A stretch of 43,182 nt of DNA from QNYZ01 sp964577615 (GTDB lineage Bacteria; Desulfobacterota; Desulfobacteria; Desulfobacterales; QNYZ01): assembly GCA_964577615.1 (NCBI GenBank), contig CAZNZW010000026.1, positions 1 to 43,182 of the forward strand, given 5' to 3'. The number at the start of each line of letters is the position of its first letter. Positions within the stretch are counted from its first letter, which is position 1. The notes below the pieces were generated by a model. It saw nothing but the letters and a program-made list of their open reading frames with translations. It did not search any database and had not been told where the DNA came from. Below are positions 14,899-23,063 of the stretch, piece after piece. The translations under genes were made by a program, and so were the position numbers.

Positions 14899-15858
14899 TC
14901 AGCTCACCTTTCCCACTACTTTGGGTCGTATCTTATCCAACAGCGGGCTGACCACATTGGCAATCAGGATTCCCAGAACCACGCCGTCGACCCAGATACC
15001 GATATTCCGGATCAGGACGGTCATAAAGCCGCCAACGGCGCCGTAAATCAGCATGGGAATGAACCCTACCGGCGAAGACGAATCATCCGTAGCCAGAAAA
15101 ATGGCACCGATCAGCGTATAGCCGGTCAGCAGGTGAAAGAGCGGATCGGCGAACTTTTCGGCATTGGCGCTGTAAAAAATCATGGCCGTAATAAACACGC
15201 CGGCCAGAAAAGACAGAACGATTTCCCAGCGGATAAACCCGCGCAGGATCAGATAAACCCCACCGACGATCAGGGCCAGGCCGAAGGGGGCGCCGATACC
15301 GCCGATCTGACGCCCGAGAAGCAGGTCCATATATGAAAAAGAACCGATGGCCGCTGTTCCGAAATGCTTGACCTGCGAAAGGGGGTAGACCATGGGAAAC
15401 CCGAAATCATAATTGACCAGGGCTTCGTTAAAATCCAGATGTCCGGCCCACGACAGGGACAGGATTGCAAATGTCAGGGCCACAATATTCACCGGATTGC
15501 TGCCGATGCCGCCGAAGATATGCTTGCCGACAATCATGGCCAGAAAGGTACCGACAATGACCAGCCACCAGGGCACCGTGGCCGGCAGAACCAGGGCCAG
15601 CAAAAGCCCGGTCAGGGCGGCACTGCCGTCGCCGATCGTCGCTGGCTGCCGGGTGACCAGGTTCATCAGCCGTTCCCAGATAATACAGAAGGCGATGGAG
15701 AACGACACCACGCCCACGGCCGGCATGCCATAGCGGATACATCCCAGAACCGCCGCCGGAATGGCGGCAAAAAGGATATTGTAATACCGCTCGGCAACGC
15801 TGCTGCCAATATGCCAAAAAGGGGCATGGGACACGACAAGTTTTTTCTGATCAATCAT
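14899..15858 (-). CDS. rnfD: Rnf complex subunit RnfD lacking the flavinylation threonine
   Basis: A 319-aa membrane subunit, family length normal, starting at ATG 15858 with an 8-nt overlap of rnfC. The fold markers are present: 'ALTGLLLALVLPATVPWW', 'GGIGSNPVNIV', and the C-terminal 'GAIFLATDDSSSPVGF' and 'IWVDGVVLGILIANVVSPLLD' blocks. Where RnfD/NqrB carry covalent FMN on Thr in an (S/T)-x-A-T-P-L sequence (Thr187 of E. coli RsxD), this protein reads 'FPMVYPLSQVK', so Y158 replaces the Thr. No other SGAT-like motif occurs. The reading frame is continuous, so this is not a frameshift. The subunit probably lacks bound flavin but still forms the scaffold. Confidence 0.9.
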   Translation of the reverse strand: MIDQKKLVVSHAPFWHIGSSVAERYYNILFAAIPAAVLGCIRYGMPAVGVVSFSIAFCIIWERLMNLVTRQPATIGDGSAALTGLLLALVLPATVPWWLVIVGTFLAMIVGKHIFGGIGSNPVNIVALTFAILSLSWAGHLDFNEALVNYDFGFPMVYPLSQVKHFGTAAIGSFSYMDLLLGRQIGGIGAPFGLALIVGGVYLILRGFIRWEIVLSFLAGVFITAMIFYSANAEKFADPLFHLLTGYTLIGAIFLATDDSSSPVGFIPMLIYGAVGGFMTVLIRNIGIWVDGVVLGILIANVVSPLLDKIRPKVVGKVS

Positions 15859-17143
15859 CGGCTGCCTCCACCGCACGCTCTTTGGCAAGCTCGTACTTGC
15901 CCAATCGAATATATTGGAAGATCGGAATCTTGGCCACACAGACATAGCCGCACAGGCCGCATTCAATACAGGATTCCAGGGCATATTGATCGGCGGATTC
16001 CTGATACTGCCCCACTTCCAACAGGCGAACAAGCATATCGATGGGAATGTGGACCGGACAGATCCGGATACACTCGCCGCAATTGATGCAGGGATAGTCC
16101 GACGAATAAGGGATGCTGTCCCGGTCCTGGACCAGAACGGCATCGGTATCGGCCAGGATCGGATGGTTGGCATCATGAACAGCCTGGCCGGTCATGGGGC
16201 CGCCAAAAATCAACCGGTCGCGATCGTTCAAGACAATGCCGAAGGCGGACAGAACTGCCGCCACCGGCGTGCCCACGCGTACCGTTGCCAGTGACTGGGC
16301 GCCGGCCTTATCGATAAAAGTAATCGTTTTGCGAACCGGTACGGTACCGTCCGTATAGGCCCGGCCCAGCGTGGCCACCGCTTCGATACTGAAAAAACAG
16401 ACGCCGCAGTCTTCCGGAGACGCGCCGGTGGGAACCGGTTTCCCCAGCAGATTATTCATGATGAGCAGAGAATGGCCGGACGGATAATCCACATCGGCCG
16501 CCATCACTTCCGCTCCGATATGGCCAAATCCCTGCACGCTGTCCCGGGGGACCACCAGCACGATCCGCATTTCGCCGGATATCTGGCGCAGGACATCAAT
16601 CCCCCTGGCCACGGCGGTAAAATCATTTTTAAGGATATACTGGCGCGTCCCGATGAGGATATCCTCTTCCATGGCGGAAATCACGATGGTATCAATGGGC
16701 CGCCGGTCATCGGCCAGACAGTCCAGAGGCGGGTTACCCGGCGCACTGGTCAGGTACGTCCGGGCCGTGTCGAGGTCGGGTGCCGCCGCATGGGCGGCAA
16801 AACCGCCATCCGCGGCTTCCTGTGTTTCCGGATGCGTTGTTGTCACGGTCACCGCCGTGTAACGCCGACCGAAATTGCCGTCGTGGGATGCAATGGCGGC
16901 CACAACGCCGGTGACCGTACTGGCCCGTCGCCCTCCACGACCTTCTTTCAGTACAATCGGCTGTCCGCGCGTAACTTCGGCGCCAACCGTCAGCTTCAGG
17001 TCAGTCGTTTTTTCAAAAGGGGTGTTAAACAGGTATGTCACCTGCCCGGGCACCGGGATACGGCGGACGCGCTGCGGAAATGACGCCAGCCGTTCATATT
17101 TGAGCCAGGACCGGTTTAAAGCGAAGAAAGATTTTTTCAACAT
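15851..17143 (-). CDS. rnfC: Rnf complex subunit RnfC, divergent, with degenerate NADH/FMN site
   Basis: A 430-aa protein with the RnfC domain order: an N-terminal barrel-like domain ('VGAEVTRGQPI', 52-63), a central Rossmann-like domain, an SLBB-type region ('TVRVGTPVAAVLSAFG', 287-302) and two [4Fe-4S] motifs at C352/355/358/362 and C392/395/398/402. The canonical G-x-G-G-A-G-F-P-T loop is absent; residues ~132-141 read 'TSAPGNPPLD'. The canonical A-E-C-E-P-Y is 'AMEEDI' (157-162). The canonical K-Y-P-x-G-x-x-K-Q-L is 'DYPSGHSLLI'. It therefore probably does not bind NADH/FMN in the usual way. AAGGAA precedes the ATG. It follows the cytochrome by 34 bp. Confidence 0.85.
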   Translation of the reverse strand: MLKKSFFALNRSWLKYERLASFPQRVRRIPVPGQVTYLFNTPFEKTTDLKLTVGAEVTRGQPIVLKEGRGGRRASTVTGVVAAIASHDGNFGRRYTAVTVTTTHPETQEAADGGFAAHAAAPDLDTARTYLTSAPGNPPLDCLADDRRPIDTIVISAMEEDILIGTRQYILKNDFTAVARGIDVLRQISGEMRIVLVVPRDSVQGFGHIGAEVMAADVDYPSGHSLLIMNNLLGKPVPTGASPEDCGVCFFSIEAVATLGRAYTDGTVPVRKTITFIDKAGAQSLATVRVGTPVAAVLSAFGIVLNDRDRLIFGGPMTGQAVHDANHPILADTDAVLVQDRDSIPYSSDYPCINCGECIRICPVHIPIDMLVRLLEVGQYQESADQYALESCIECGLCGYVCVAKIPIFQYIRLGKYELAKERAVEAADD

Positions 17144-17177
17144 CGATCGGCTTTCCTTGAAAGGGTTACCGTATGGA

Positions 17178-17609
17178 TTACTTCACGTGGCATTCGGCAC
17201 AGTCCACCGGCCCCCGGCCGAAATCCTTGTGGCACCCGATGCACTGCCCATGATACGCATCACCGCGATTGAGCATTTCGGTATCCTCGATTTCGTCCGC
17301 ATCATGACACTCGGTACAGGATGTCGGCAAGGATTCCGCTTTTCCTTTAATATGACACTGGCCGCAGGCCCTTGAGTCCATATCATCTTCCATGGGATGA
17401 TGGTGACAATCCTTGCAGGACAACCCGTAGCCGCTGTCACCGGCATGGGTCTGGTGGTCGAAAAGCACTTTGCCCGTGGCGCTGTGATACATCACCCGGA
17501 CCGGCGTTTCCGGCGTGTCGGCCGAAAAGACAGTATAGCTGAGGATACCGACAAAAAGGAAACAAATGGCCACGCCGTACGCGATTTTAATTTCCGTTTT
17601 TAAGCCCAT
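17178..17609 (-). CDS. Membrane-anchored class III-like c-type cytochrome with five CxxCH motifs
   Basis: A 143-aa cytochrome starting at ATG 17609, chosen for the GAGGAA ribosome-binding site; an ATG at 17636 would add nine residues. Residues ~8-28 form a membrane anchor or uncleaved signal. Five heme-binding motifs follow: C65-H69, C82-H86, C98-H102, C123-H127 and C137-H141, giving a heme about every 15-25 residues as in cytochrome c3/c7 types. 'FDHQTHAGDSG' before the first motif supplies the usual sixth-ligand histidines. It is the first gene of the rnf operon, as in other sulfate reducers and in concept like MmcA of Methanosarcina. It would face the periplasm and exchange electrons with RnfG. 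Confidence 0.9.
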   Translation of the reverse strand: MGLKTEIKIAYGVAICFLFVGILSYTVFSADTPETPVRVMYHSATGKVLFDHQTHAGDSGYGLSCKDCHHHPMEDDMDSRACGQCHIKGKAESLPTSCTECHDADEIEDTEMLNRGDAYHGQCIGCHKDFGRGPVDCAECHVK

Positions 17610-17673
17610 CAGATTTTGATTCCTCTTTCCGGCCATCAAAAGCCCGACGCATCAAAGGCGCTCCCGGCCGGGG

Positions 17674-17689
17674 AAAAACCCGATCCGGG
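17674..17689 (-). terminator. Short hairpin with T-run between the radical SAM gene and the rnf operon
   Basis: On the minus strand CCCG-GAT-CGGG (17679-17689) is followed by TTTTT (17674-17678). It could end the ftsZ-radical SAM transcript or attenuate the rnf leader. The stem is only 4 bp, so the call is weak. Confidence 0.35.
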
Positions 17690-17822
17690 CAACCTGTTTT
17701 TGTTTGGAAACACTGCCGCAGCGGGGCGCTCTTTTAAAATGACGGCACATGCCGCGCCCGGCCCGCAGACAGCCCCCTCACATTTAGGCAGAGTATTAGC
17801 TAACATAAGGTCCTATCGATTT

Positions 17823-19619
17823 TCAAGTGTTTTCTGCCGGTGGACAGGCGCCACAGCGCAGGCAGTCGACAATGGGACAGGGGCGGGAGGAAGCTTCACG
17901 ATTGGCCTTGTCAAATTCTTTTTTCAGAAACGATTTATTAACGCCTGCATCGATAAAATCCCACGGAAAAATCTCGTCGGGCTGCCGTGTCCGGCAGACA
18001 TAAAAATCCGGATCGACGTCAACGCCGGCCAGTGCTTTCGCGCCGTTTTCATGGCGATGGCAGGCGCTTTCAAGAAGCGGGGCAAGCCGCCGATCGCCCC
18101 GCGCCAGCAGGGCTTGAAAATAGGCCTCGTGCGGGCTTTCGCTGCGCAAAGACACATTGGCCATTCGCCCCAGCCCTTTCCGGACGGTCATGATTTTCTT
18201 TTTCAACCGCGGGACGCTGTCCATGGCCGCCCACTGAAACGGGGTAAAAGGTTTGGGGACAAAGCAGTTCAGGCTGACAGTCATTTTTCCGATCCGGCCC
18301 AGGCGGCGGCTCTCCTGCAGGAATATTTTTTTCACGGCCGCCGTCAATGTGACAATGGCATCGACATCCGATGCGGTTTCCGTGGGCAACCCTACCATGA
18401 AGTAGAGTTTCAGATTGGCTATGCCGGCGGCAACCAGGGAACGGGCAGCGGTAAGGATATCCGCCTCCGTCAACCCCTTGTTGATCACCCGGCGCAGCCT
18501 TTCCGAACCCGCATCCGGCGCGATGGTGGCTGTGTGGACGCCACTGTCCACCAGGGTCTGAATAAAGGTTTCGGTAAGAGCATCGGCCCGCAGGGAACTG
18601 AACGCCAGGGAAATCCCGGCCCGTGACGCCTGCCGGCACAATGACGGCAGCCCCGGCAGATCGGATACCGCCGCCCCCACCAGACCAATCCGGTCGGCCA
18701 GCTGCCGTCCTTTCTCAAGTTCCGCCATCAGCGAGGCTATGTTGCGAAACCGCGGCGGCCGGTAGATAAAACCGGCGCTGCAGAATCGACAGCCACGCGT
18801 GCAGCCGCGACCGATCTCAACCAGAAAGGGGCTGTCAAACGCCGTCTGATGCGAGACAACCGTCGTATGCGTCTCCTGCGTGGACAGATCGGGCGCAATC
18901 ATCCGCCGAACCCGGGCAGCGAGTCCGTCAATCGTTGGTACAAAAGACTGTAATTTCCCGTCCGAATGATAACGGGGCTGAAAAAAACCGGGCACATAAA
19001 CACCGGGAATTTTCCGGGCGACGGTTTCAAGAAAGGCGGCGCGGGGGATCTTTTTCTTGTATATCCGGATAAACGGCGCCAACAGAACTTCGGCTTCTCC
19101 AATGAGAAACAGATCAATAAAGGGGGCCAGCGGTTCAGGATTGAGCCAGCAGGCCACCCCGCCTGCGATCACAAGGGGGTGGATTTTTCTTTGTTTCGAT
19201 CGCAGGGGGAGGCCTGCCAGATTAAGAATGGTCAGGATGTTGAGGTAGTCGTTCTCAAACGATACGGAAAACGCGATCATATCAAACGCGGACAGGGGTT
19301 TTCCGGACTCTTCACTATACGGCGCCGGGCCTGCCTGACCGGAAGCGTCCCCGTTTCGATCCGACTTGCCGCGGCTGGATTTTTCCCGGCCCTGGCTTTT
19401 CCGGTCTGCCGCGGGCAGGAAGACCCGCTCACAGACCACCGACTCTATTTCGTTCAGCAACCGGTAAACGGTTTGAAATCCCAGATTGGTGCTGCCCACG
19501 GCATACAAATTGGGGAAGACCAGGGCCACGCTGATCCGGCCATGCCAGGATTTATGAATCGCGCCGATTTCGTGCCGATGCGCGTTTGGCCGGGCGCGGC
19601 TACCGGTTTTTAATGCCAT
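17823..19619 (-). CDS. B12-binding-like radical SAM protein, TIGR03960-like
   Basis: A 598-aa protein. Residues ~27-190 resemble the cobalamin-binding-like N-terminal domain ('RISVALVFPNLYAVGSTNLGF', 'GGVACWLNPEPLAPFIDLF', 'IGEAEVL'). The radical SAM cluster motif C273-x3-C277-x2-C280 lies in 'GRGCTRGCRFCSAGF'. A C-terminal cysteine cluster (C581, C586, C589, C592) may hold a second iron-sulfur site. A hydrophilic ~40-residue insert at ~71-111 interrupts the N-terminal domain. The pattern fits the uncharacterised TIGR03960 family, in other phyla often fused to or followed by a DUF2344 protein, which is absent here. ATG 19619 has a GGAAGG site. It begins ~50 bp after ftsZ, so it may be the last gene of the dcw transcript. 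Confidence 0.75.
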   Translation of the reverse strand: MALKTGSRARPNAHRHEIGAIHKSWHGRISVALVFPNLYAVGSTNLGFQTVYRLLNEIESVVCERVFLPAADRKSQGREKSSRGKSDRNGDASGQAGPAPYSEESGKPLSAFDMIAFSVSFENDYLNILTILNLAGLPLRSKQRKIHPLVIAGGVACWLNPEPLAPFIDLFLIGEAEVLLAPFIRIYKKKIPRAAFLETVARKIPGVYVPGFFQPRYHSDGKLQSFVPTIDGLAARVRRMIAPDLSTQETHTTVVSHQTAFDSPFLVEIGRGCTRGCRFCSAGFIYRPPRFRNIASLMAELEKGRQLADRIGLVGAAVSDLPGLPSLCRQASRAGISLAFSSLRADALTETFIQTLVDSGVHTATIAPDAGSERLRRVINKGLTEADILTAARSLVAAGIANLKLYFMVGLPTETASDVDAIVTLTAAVKKIFLQESRRLGRIGKMTVSLNCFVPKPFTPFQWAAMDSVPRLKKKIMTVRKGLGRMANVSLRSESPHEAYFQALLARGDRRLAPLLESACHRHENGAKALAGVDVDPDFYVCRTRQPDEIFPWDFIDAGVNKSFLKKEFDKANREASSRPCPIVDCLRCGACPPAENT

Positions 19620-19669
19620 AATGCCTTCCGTGCTCACACCCGCTCAGGAGCACCCGGTCAATCCAGCGG

Positions 19670-20878
19670 TTAATCGGCGCTCCGCCTCAGGAAAGTCGGG
19701 ATCTCCAGGTCATCCGGATCGATGACCAGACCGTAATTCCGGCGGATTTTCCCGCTTTCTTTTTCGGTGACGATTTCCTGGGGTTCGAGATCGCCATTGG
19801 GGTTCATGTGCGCTTTTCGGTGCAGATCCTCGGGCGTAATATCCCGAACTTTACCGCGCGGCTTAAATTCCTTAACCACATTGACCGGAAGGTCTTCTTC
19901 AACGGGGGGTGTTTCAACGGCATTCTCATCCCCGATACCCGTGGCAATCACGGTGACCCGTATTTCATCGCCCACCTGATCGTCAATCACCGCACCCCAG
20001 ATGATTTCGGCCTCCTCACCAACCTCTTCATAGATCCGTTCAGAGGCTTCGGTCATTTCTTCCATGGTCAAATCACTGTTGCTGGTAATATTCATTAACA
20101 CGCCCCGGGCGCCGGAAATGGAGATGTCTTCCAGGAGCGGATGCGAAATCGCCTTGCTGGCCGCTTCCATGGCCCGATTCTCGCCGCTGGCCATCCCGAT
20201 TCCCATAATCGCCATGCCGGCCTTGGACATGGTGGTCTTGATATCGGCAAAATCAAGGTTGACCAGTCCGGGCATCATGATCAGGTCGGTAATGCCTTTG
20301 ACCGAATGGAGCAGAATTTCATCCGCTTTTTTAAACATGTCAATCAGCCGGGCATTGCGGGGCGCCAGCCCCCGTAACCGATCATTGGGAATGGTAATCA
20401 CCGTATCGGCGACTTTCTTTAATTCCTCGATACCGGTTTCGGCCATATCGTTCCGTTTTTTCCCCTCAAATGAGAACGGCCGGGTGATCACCGCCACGGT
20501 CAACGCCCCCAGGGATTTACAGATTTCAGCCACAATCGGTGCCGCACCAGTACCGGTGCCACCGCCGAATCCGGCGGTAATAAACACCATGTGGCTGTCA
20601 TCGAGCACCTGGGTCAGGGCTTCATGTGATTCCAGGGCGGCCTCGCGCCCCTGCTGGGGATTGGCACCTGCCCCCAGCCCTTCGGTCAGCTCCTGGCCCA
20701 GCTGGATCTTGATGGAAGCCTTGGACACTTCCAATGCCTGGGCATCGGTATTGGCCGCGATAAACTGAACCCCGGCCAGATTGGAATCGATCATGTTATT
20801 GATCGCATTTCCCCCTGCGCCACCCACGCCAATCACTTTTATTTTTGCTCCGGATTCTTTTTCCACATACTTAAACAT
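19670..20878 (-). CDS. ftsZ: Cell division GTPase FtsZ
   Basis: A 402-aa tubulin homologue that polymerises into the Z-ring. It has the N-terminal 'IKVIGVGGAGGNAINNMI', the GTP-binding tubulin signature 'GGGTGTGAAP' at ~105-114, the T7 'NLDFADIKTTM' catalytic loop, and the conserved C-terminal peptide 'DDLEIPTFLRR' that binds FtsA. The ATG at 20878 is selected because GGGAGGTGG stands 7 nt upstream; an in-frame upstream start would lack this. It follows ftsA after a 108-bp gap that may hold a promoter. Confidence 0.98.
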   Translation of the reverse strand: MFKYVEKESGAKIKVIGVGGAGGNAINNMIDSNLAGVQFIAANTDAQALEVSKASIKIQLGQELTEGLGAGANPQQGREAALESHEALTQVLDDSHMVFITAGFGGGTGTGAAPIVAEICKSLGALTVAVITRPFSFEGKKRNDMAETGIEELKKVADTVITIPNDRLRGLAPRNARLIDMFKKADEILLHSVKGITDLIMMPGLVNLDFADIKTTMSKAGMAIMGIGMASGENRAMEAASKAISHPLLEDISISGARGVLMNITSNSDLTMEEMTEASERIYEEVGEEAEIIWGAVIDDQVGDEIRVTVIATGIGDENAVETPPVEEDLPVNVVKEFKPRGKVRDITPEDLHRKAHMNPNGDLEPQEIVTEKESGKIRRNYGLVIDPDDLEIPTFLRRSAD

Positions 20879-20935
20879 CGGATTCCACCTCCCTTGTTTG
20901 GTTGCCCCTGTCACCGTTTGTCTGCGTTGGTATTC

Positions 20936-20963
20936 AAATTAACTCGAATCATTTCGCTGTAAA
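20936..20963 (-). promoter_or_regulatory. Possible internal ftsZ promoter
   Basis: TTTACA (20958-20963) and TAATTT (20936-20941) are 16 bp apart in the 108-bp ftsA-ftsZ gap, the only sizeable non-coding interval inside the dcw cluster. A separate ftsZ promoter is common in bacteria; the elements here are only fair matches. Confidence 0.35.
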
Positions 20964-20986
20964 ATCTGTTTCCATTCATTTCAAAA

Positions 20987-22216
20987 TCAGATGACATCCT
21001 TGAACCAGCGCTTCATCTGCGCCATTACTTTTTTAAAAATATTCTTATCCCGAATCCTGAATCCCGCTTTTTTCGGGGATTGCCCGGCACCGAAAAGCAC
21101 CAGCCCGACCCCCGTGGCATAGATCGGATTGTTGATCATGTCCGTCAGTCCGGTCACACCCGCCGGTTTACCGATGCGCGCGGGCACATTAAAGACCGAC
21201 TCAGCCACCTCGTTGGACCCCTCCACCAGGGATCCGCCACCGGTGAGAACCATGCCGGCATTGAGACAATGGGACAATTCACGCCCGTCGATTTCCCGTT
21301 GAACCAGTCTGAAAATCTCCTCCATCCGGGGTTCAATGATTTCTCCAAGGATCTGGCGGGGAAGCCGTCTGGGCGGCCGGCCACCCAGGCCCGGAACTTC
21401 AAGCATCTCTTCAGGGCCGATATTCTGCGCAATGCAGCAGCCGAATTTTTCTTTTATTCTTGCGGCCTCGGCTATGGGCGCCCGCAACCCGATGGCGATA
21501 TCGTTGGTAAAATTATCGCCTCCCAGCGCCAGTACAAACGTATGGATAATGTTTTTCCCCTTGAAGATCGCCAGATCGGTGGTGCCCCCGCCGATATCGA
21601 CCAGGGCCACGCCCAGTTCTTTTTCCTCTTCGGACAATACTGCCCGGCCCGACGCCAGAGATTCCAGAACGATTTCGCCCACATCCAGCCCGGCGCGATT
21701 GGCGCATTTAACGATATTGCGGGCCGACGTCACGGCGCCGGTGACAATATGAATCCGGGCCTCGAGCCGAACACCGGACATGCCCAGGGGATTCTGGATC
21801 CCCTTCTGATTATCGACGATATATTCCTGGGGCAGAACATGAATGACTTCCCGTTCCAGGGGAATCGCCACGGCCCGGGCCGCTTCAATGACCCGGTCCA
21901 CATCTTCCTGGGTAATTTCCCGCCCCTTGACGGCAACGATGCCCCGGCTGTTAAACCCGGTAATATGACCTCCGGCAATACCGGTATACACAGAGGAAAT
22001 ATCACAGCCGGCCATCTGCTCGGCCTCATCCACGGCCTTTTTGATGGATTCCACCGTCGACTCAATATTGACCACCACGCCTTTGCGCAATCCCTCCGAC
22101 GGATGGGTGCCGATACCGATGATATTGACCTCTCCCGGCAGAGACTCGCCCACCACGCAGCAGATTTTGGTGGTCCCGATATCCAGACCGACAATGACAT
22201 CTCCGCGCCCCTGCAT
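20987..22216 (-). CDS. ftsA: Cell division protein FtsA
   Basis: A 409-aa actin-fold ATPase that tethers FtsZ to the membrane. It contains phosphate-1 'VGLDIGTTKICCVVGE' near the N-terminus, the SHS2/1C region, phosphate-2 'LVDIGGGTTDLAIF', the adenosine motif 'MVLTGGGSLVEG', and a basic amphipathic C-terminus ('FKKVMAQMKRWFKDVI') for membrane targeting. The ATG at 22216 has AAGGAG in front. It starts just after the ftsQ stop (1 nt between). Confidence 0.97.
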   Translation of the reverse strand: MQGRGDVIVGLDIGTTKICCVVGESLPGEVNIIGIGTHPSEGLRKGVVVNIESTVESIKKAVDEAEQMAGCDISSVYTGIAGGHITGFNSRGIVAVKGREITQEDVDRVIEAARAVAIPLEREVIHVLPQEYIVDNQKGIQNPLGMSGVRLEARIHIVTGAVTSARNIVKCANRAGLDVGEIVLESLASGRAVLSEEEKELGVALVDIGGGTTDLAIFKGKNIIHTFVLALGGDNFTNDIAIGLRAPIAEAARIKEKFGCCIAQNIGPEEMLEVPGLGGRPPRRLPRQILGEIIEPRMEEIFRLVQREIDGRELSHCLNAGMVLTGGGSLVEGSNEVAESVFNVPARIGKPAGVTGLTDMINNPIYATGVGLVLFGAGQSPKKAGFRIRDKNIFKKVMAQMKRWFKDVI

Positions 22217-22217
22217 A

Positions 22218-23063
22218 TTAAATCTCCTTCTCGGCCTTCTGGCTTCGTTCACCTGCTTTTACATTCAAAACAATTCTCGCCGGATTATTCACATCAATCC
22301 AGCCCACCTGGCAGGCTTCCGGTTCTCGCTTCAAATAAGACAGGACCCGTGACAGCGCCTTGTACTTGGCCGGATAATTCGCATAGCCAATCCGAATGGC
22401 CAGGGGATTGTCAAAAGCCACCAGCGTCAGGCCCATTTCCCGATCCACATGAAGCTCTTTGAGCATGGGGTTGGGAATGACACTGTTCGGCTGGCGACCG
22501 ATGCGCAATACCGCCAGCGCCGCTTTAAAGGGCGTTTCTGTCTGATCCGCGGAAAAGTTTAGATCCGCATAGGTCAGCCCGGTAATCATCGGCAACGCCC
22601 GGACATCCTGGTCGCTGGCCTTTTTAAAAATCTCTCCACGGGTATTAATTACAAAGGGACGGCCCAGATCGACCACCGCCAGGGGTGTCTGCTCGGTAAC
22701 GGTCAGTTCAAGCACGTCCGGCAACCGGCGCTGCAGATCAACATCGGCAACCCAGGGGTGTGCCAGCAACCGCTTGCGGGCCAGCGCCAGATTCACAGCG
22801 AGAATATTCTCCCCCTGACAGATCTGCGCCTGTTCCAGGACACTGGCCGCACTCAGCCGTTTCAACCCGTTGATCCGAATCGTCGCCGCACTGAAATAGC
22901 GGCAGTGCGTCATAAAATGATAGCCGGTCATCAACGCCAGGCTCAAAATGAACACACCGCCCAGACCGGCGCCGATGCGGAAACCCTGGATTAAATACTT
23001 TCGAAAATGCCGGTTTTTTGTACCCCGGCGACGGTGACGCGGTTTAAACCGATTTCGACGCAT
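22218..23063 (-). CDS. ftsQ: Cell division protein FtsQ
   Basis: A 281-aa bitopic protein. An extremely basic cytoplasmic start (residues 1-30) is followed by one membrane helix (~31-50) and the periplasmic POTRA domain ('IRINGLKRLSAASVLEQA') and FtsQ/DivIB domain ('WVADVDLQRRLPDVLELTVTEQ', 'WIDVNNPARIVL'). It links FtsB/FtsL with the divisome. The ATG lies inside the last 20 bp of murB, with GGAG 9 nt before it, so translation is coupled. Length matches the family. Confidence 0.93.
   Translation of the reverse strand: MRRNRFKPRHRRRGTKNRHFRKYLIQGFRIGAGLGGVFILSLALMTGYHFMTHCRYFSAATIRINGLKRLSAASVLEQAQICQGENILAVNLALARKRLLAHPWVADVDLQRRLPDVLELTVTEQTPLAVVDLGRPFVINTRGEIFKKASDQDVRALPMITGLTYADLNFSADQTETPFKAALAVLRIGRQPNSVIPNPMLKELHVDREMGLTLVAFDNPLAIRIGYANYPAKYKALSRVLSYLKREPEACQVGWIDVNNPARIVLNVKAGERSQKAEKEI

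Noticed and set aside
14899..15858. A frameshift or sequencing error explaining the missing RnfD flavin motif
   Set aside because: The frame is continuous and conserved RnfD blocks lie on both sides, with P-L kept right after the changed residue, so a substitution is the simpler reading.
21080..22462. A 460-codon open frame on the plus strand opposite ftsA and ftsQ
   Set aside because: It is the mirror of two well-conserved genes; GC-rich codon use leaves the antisense frame open. No domain, start signal or hydrophobic pattern supports it.
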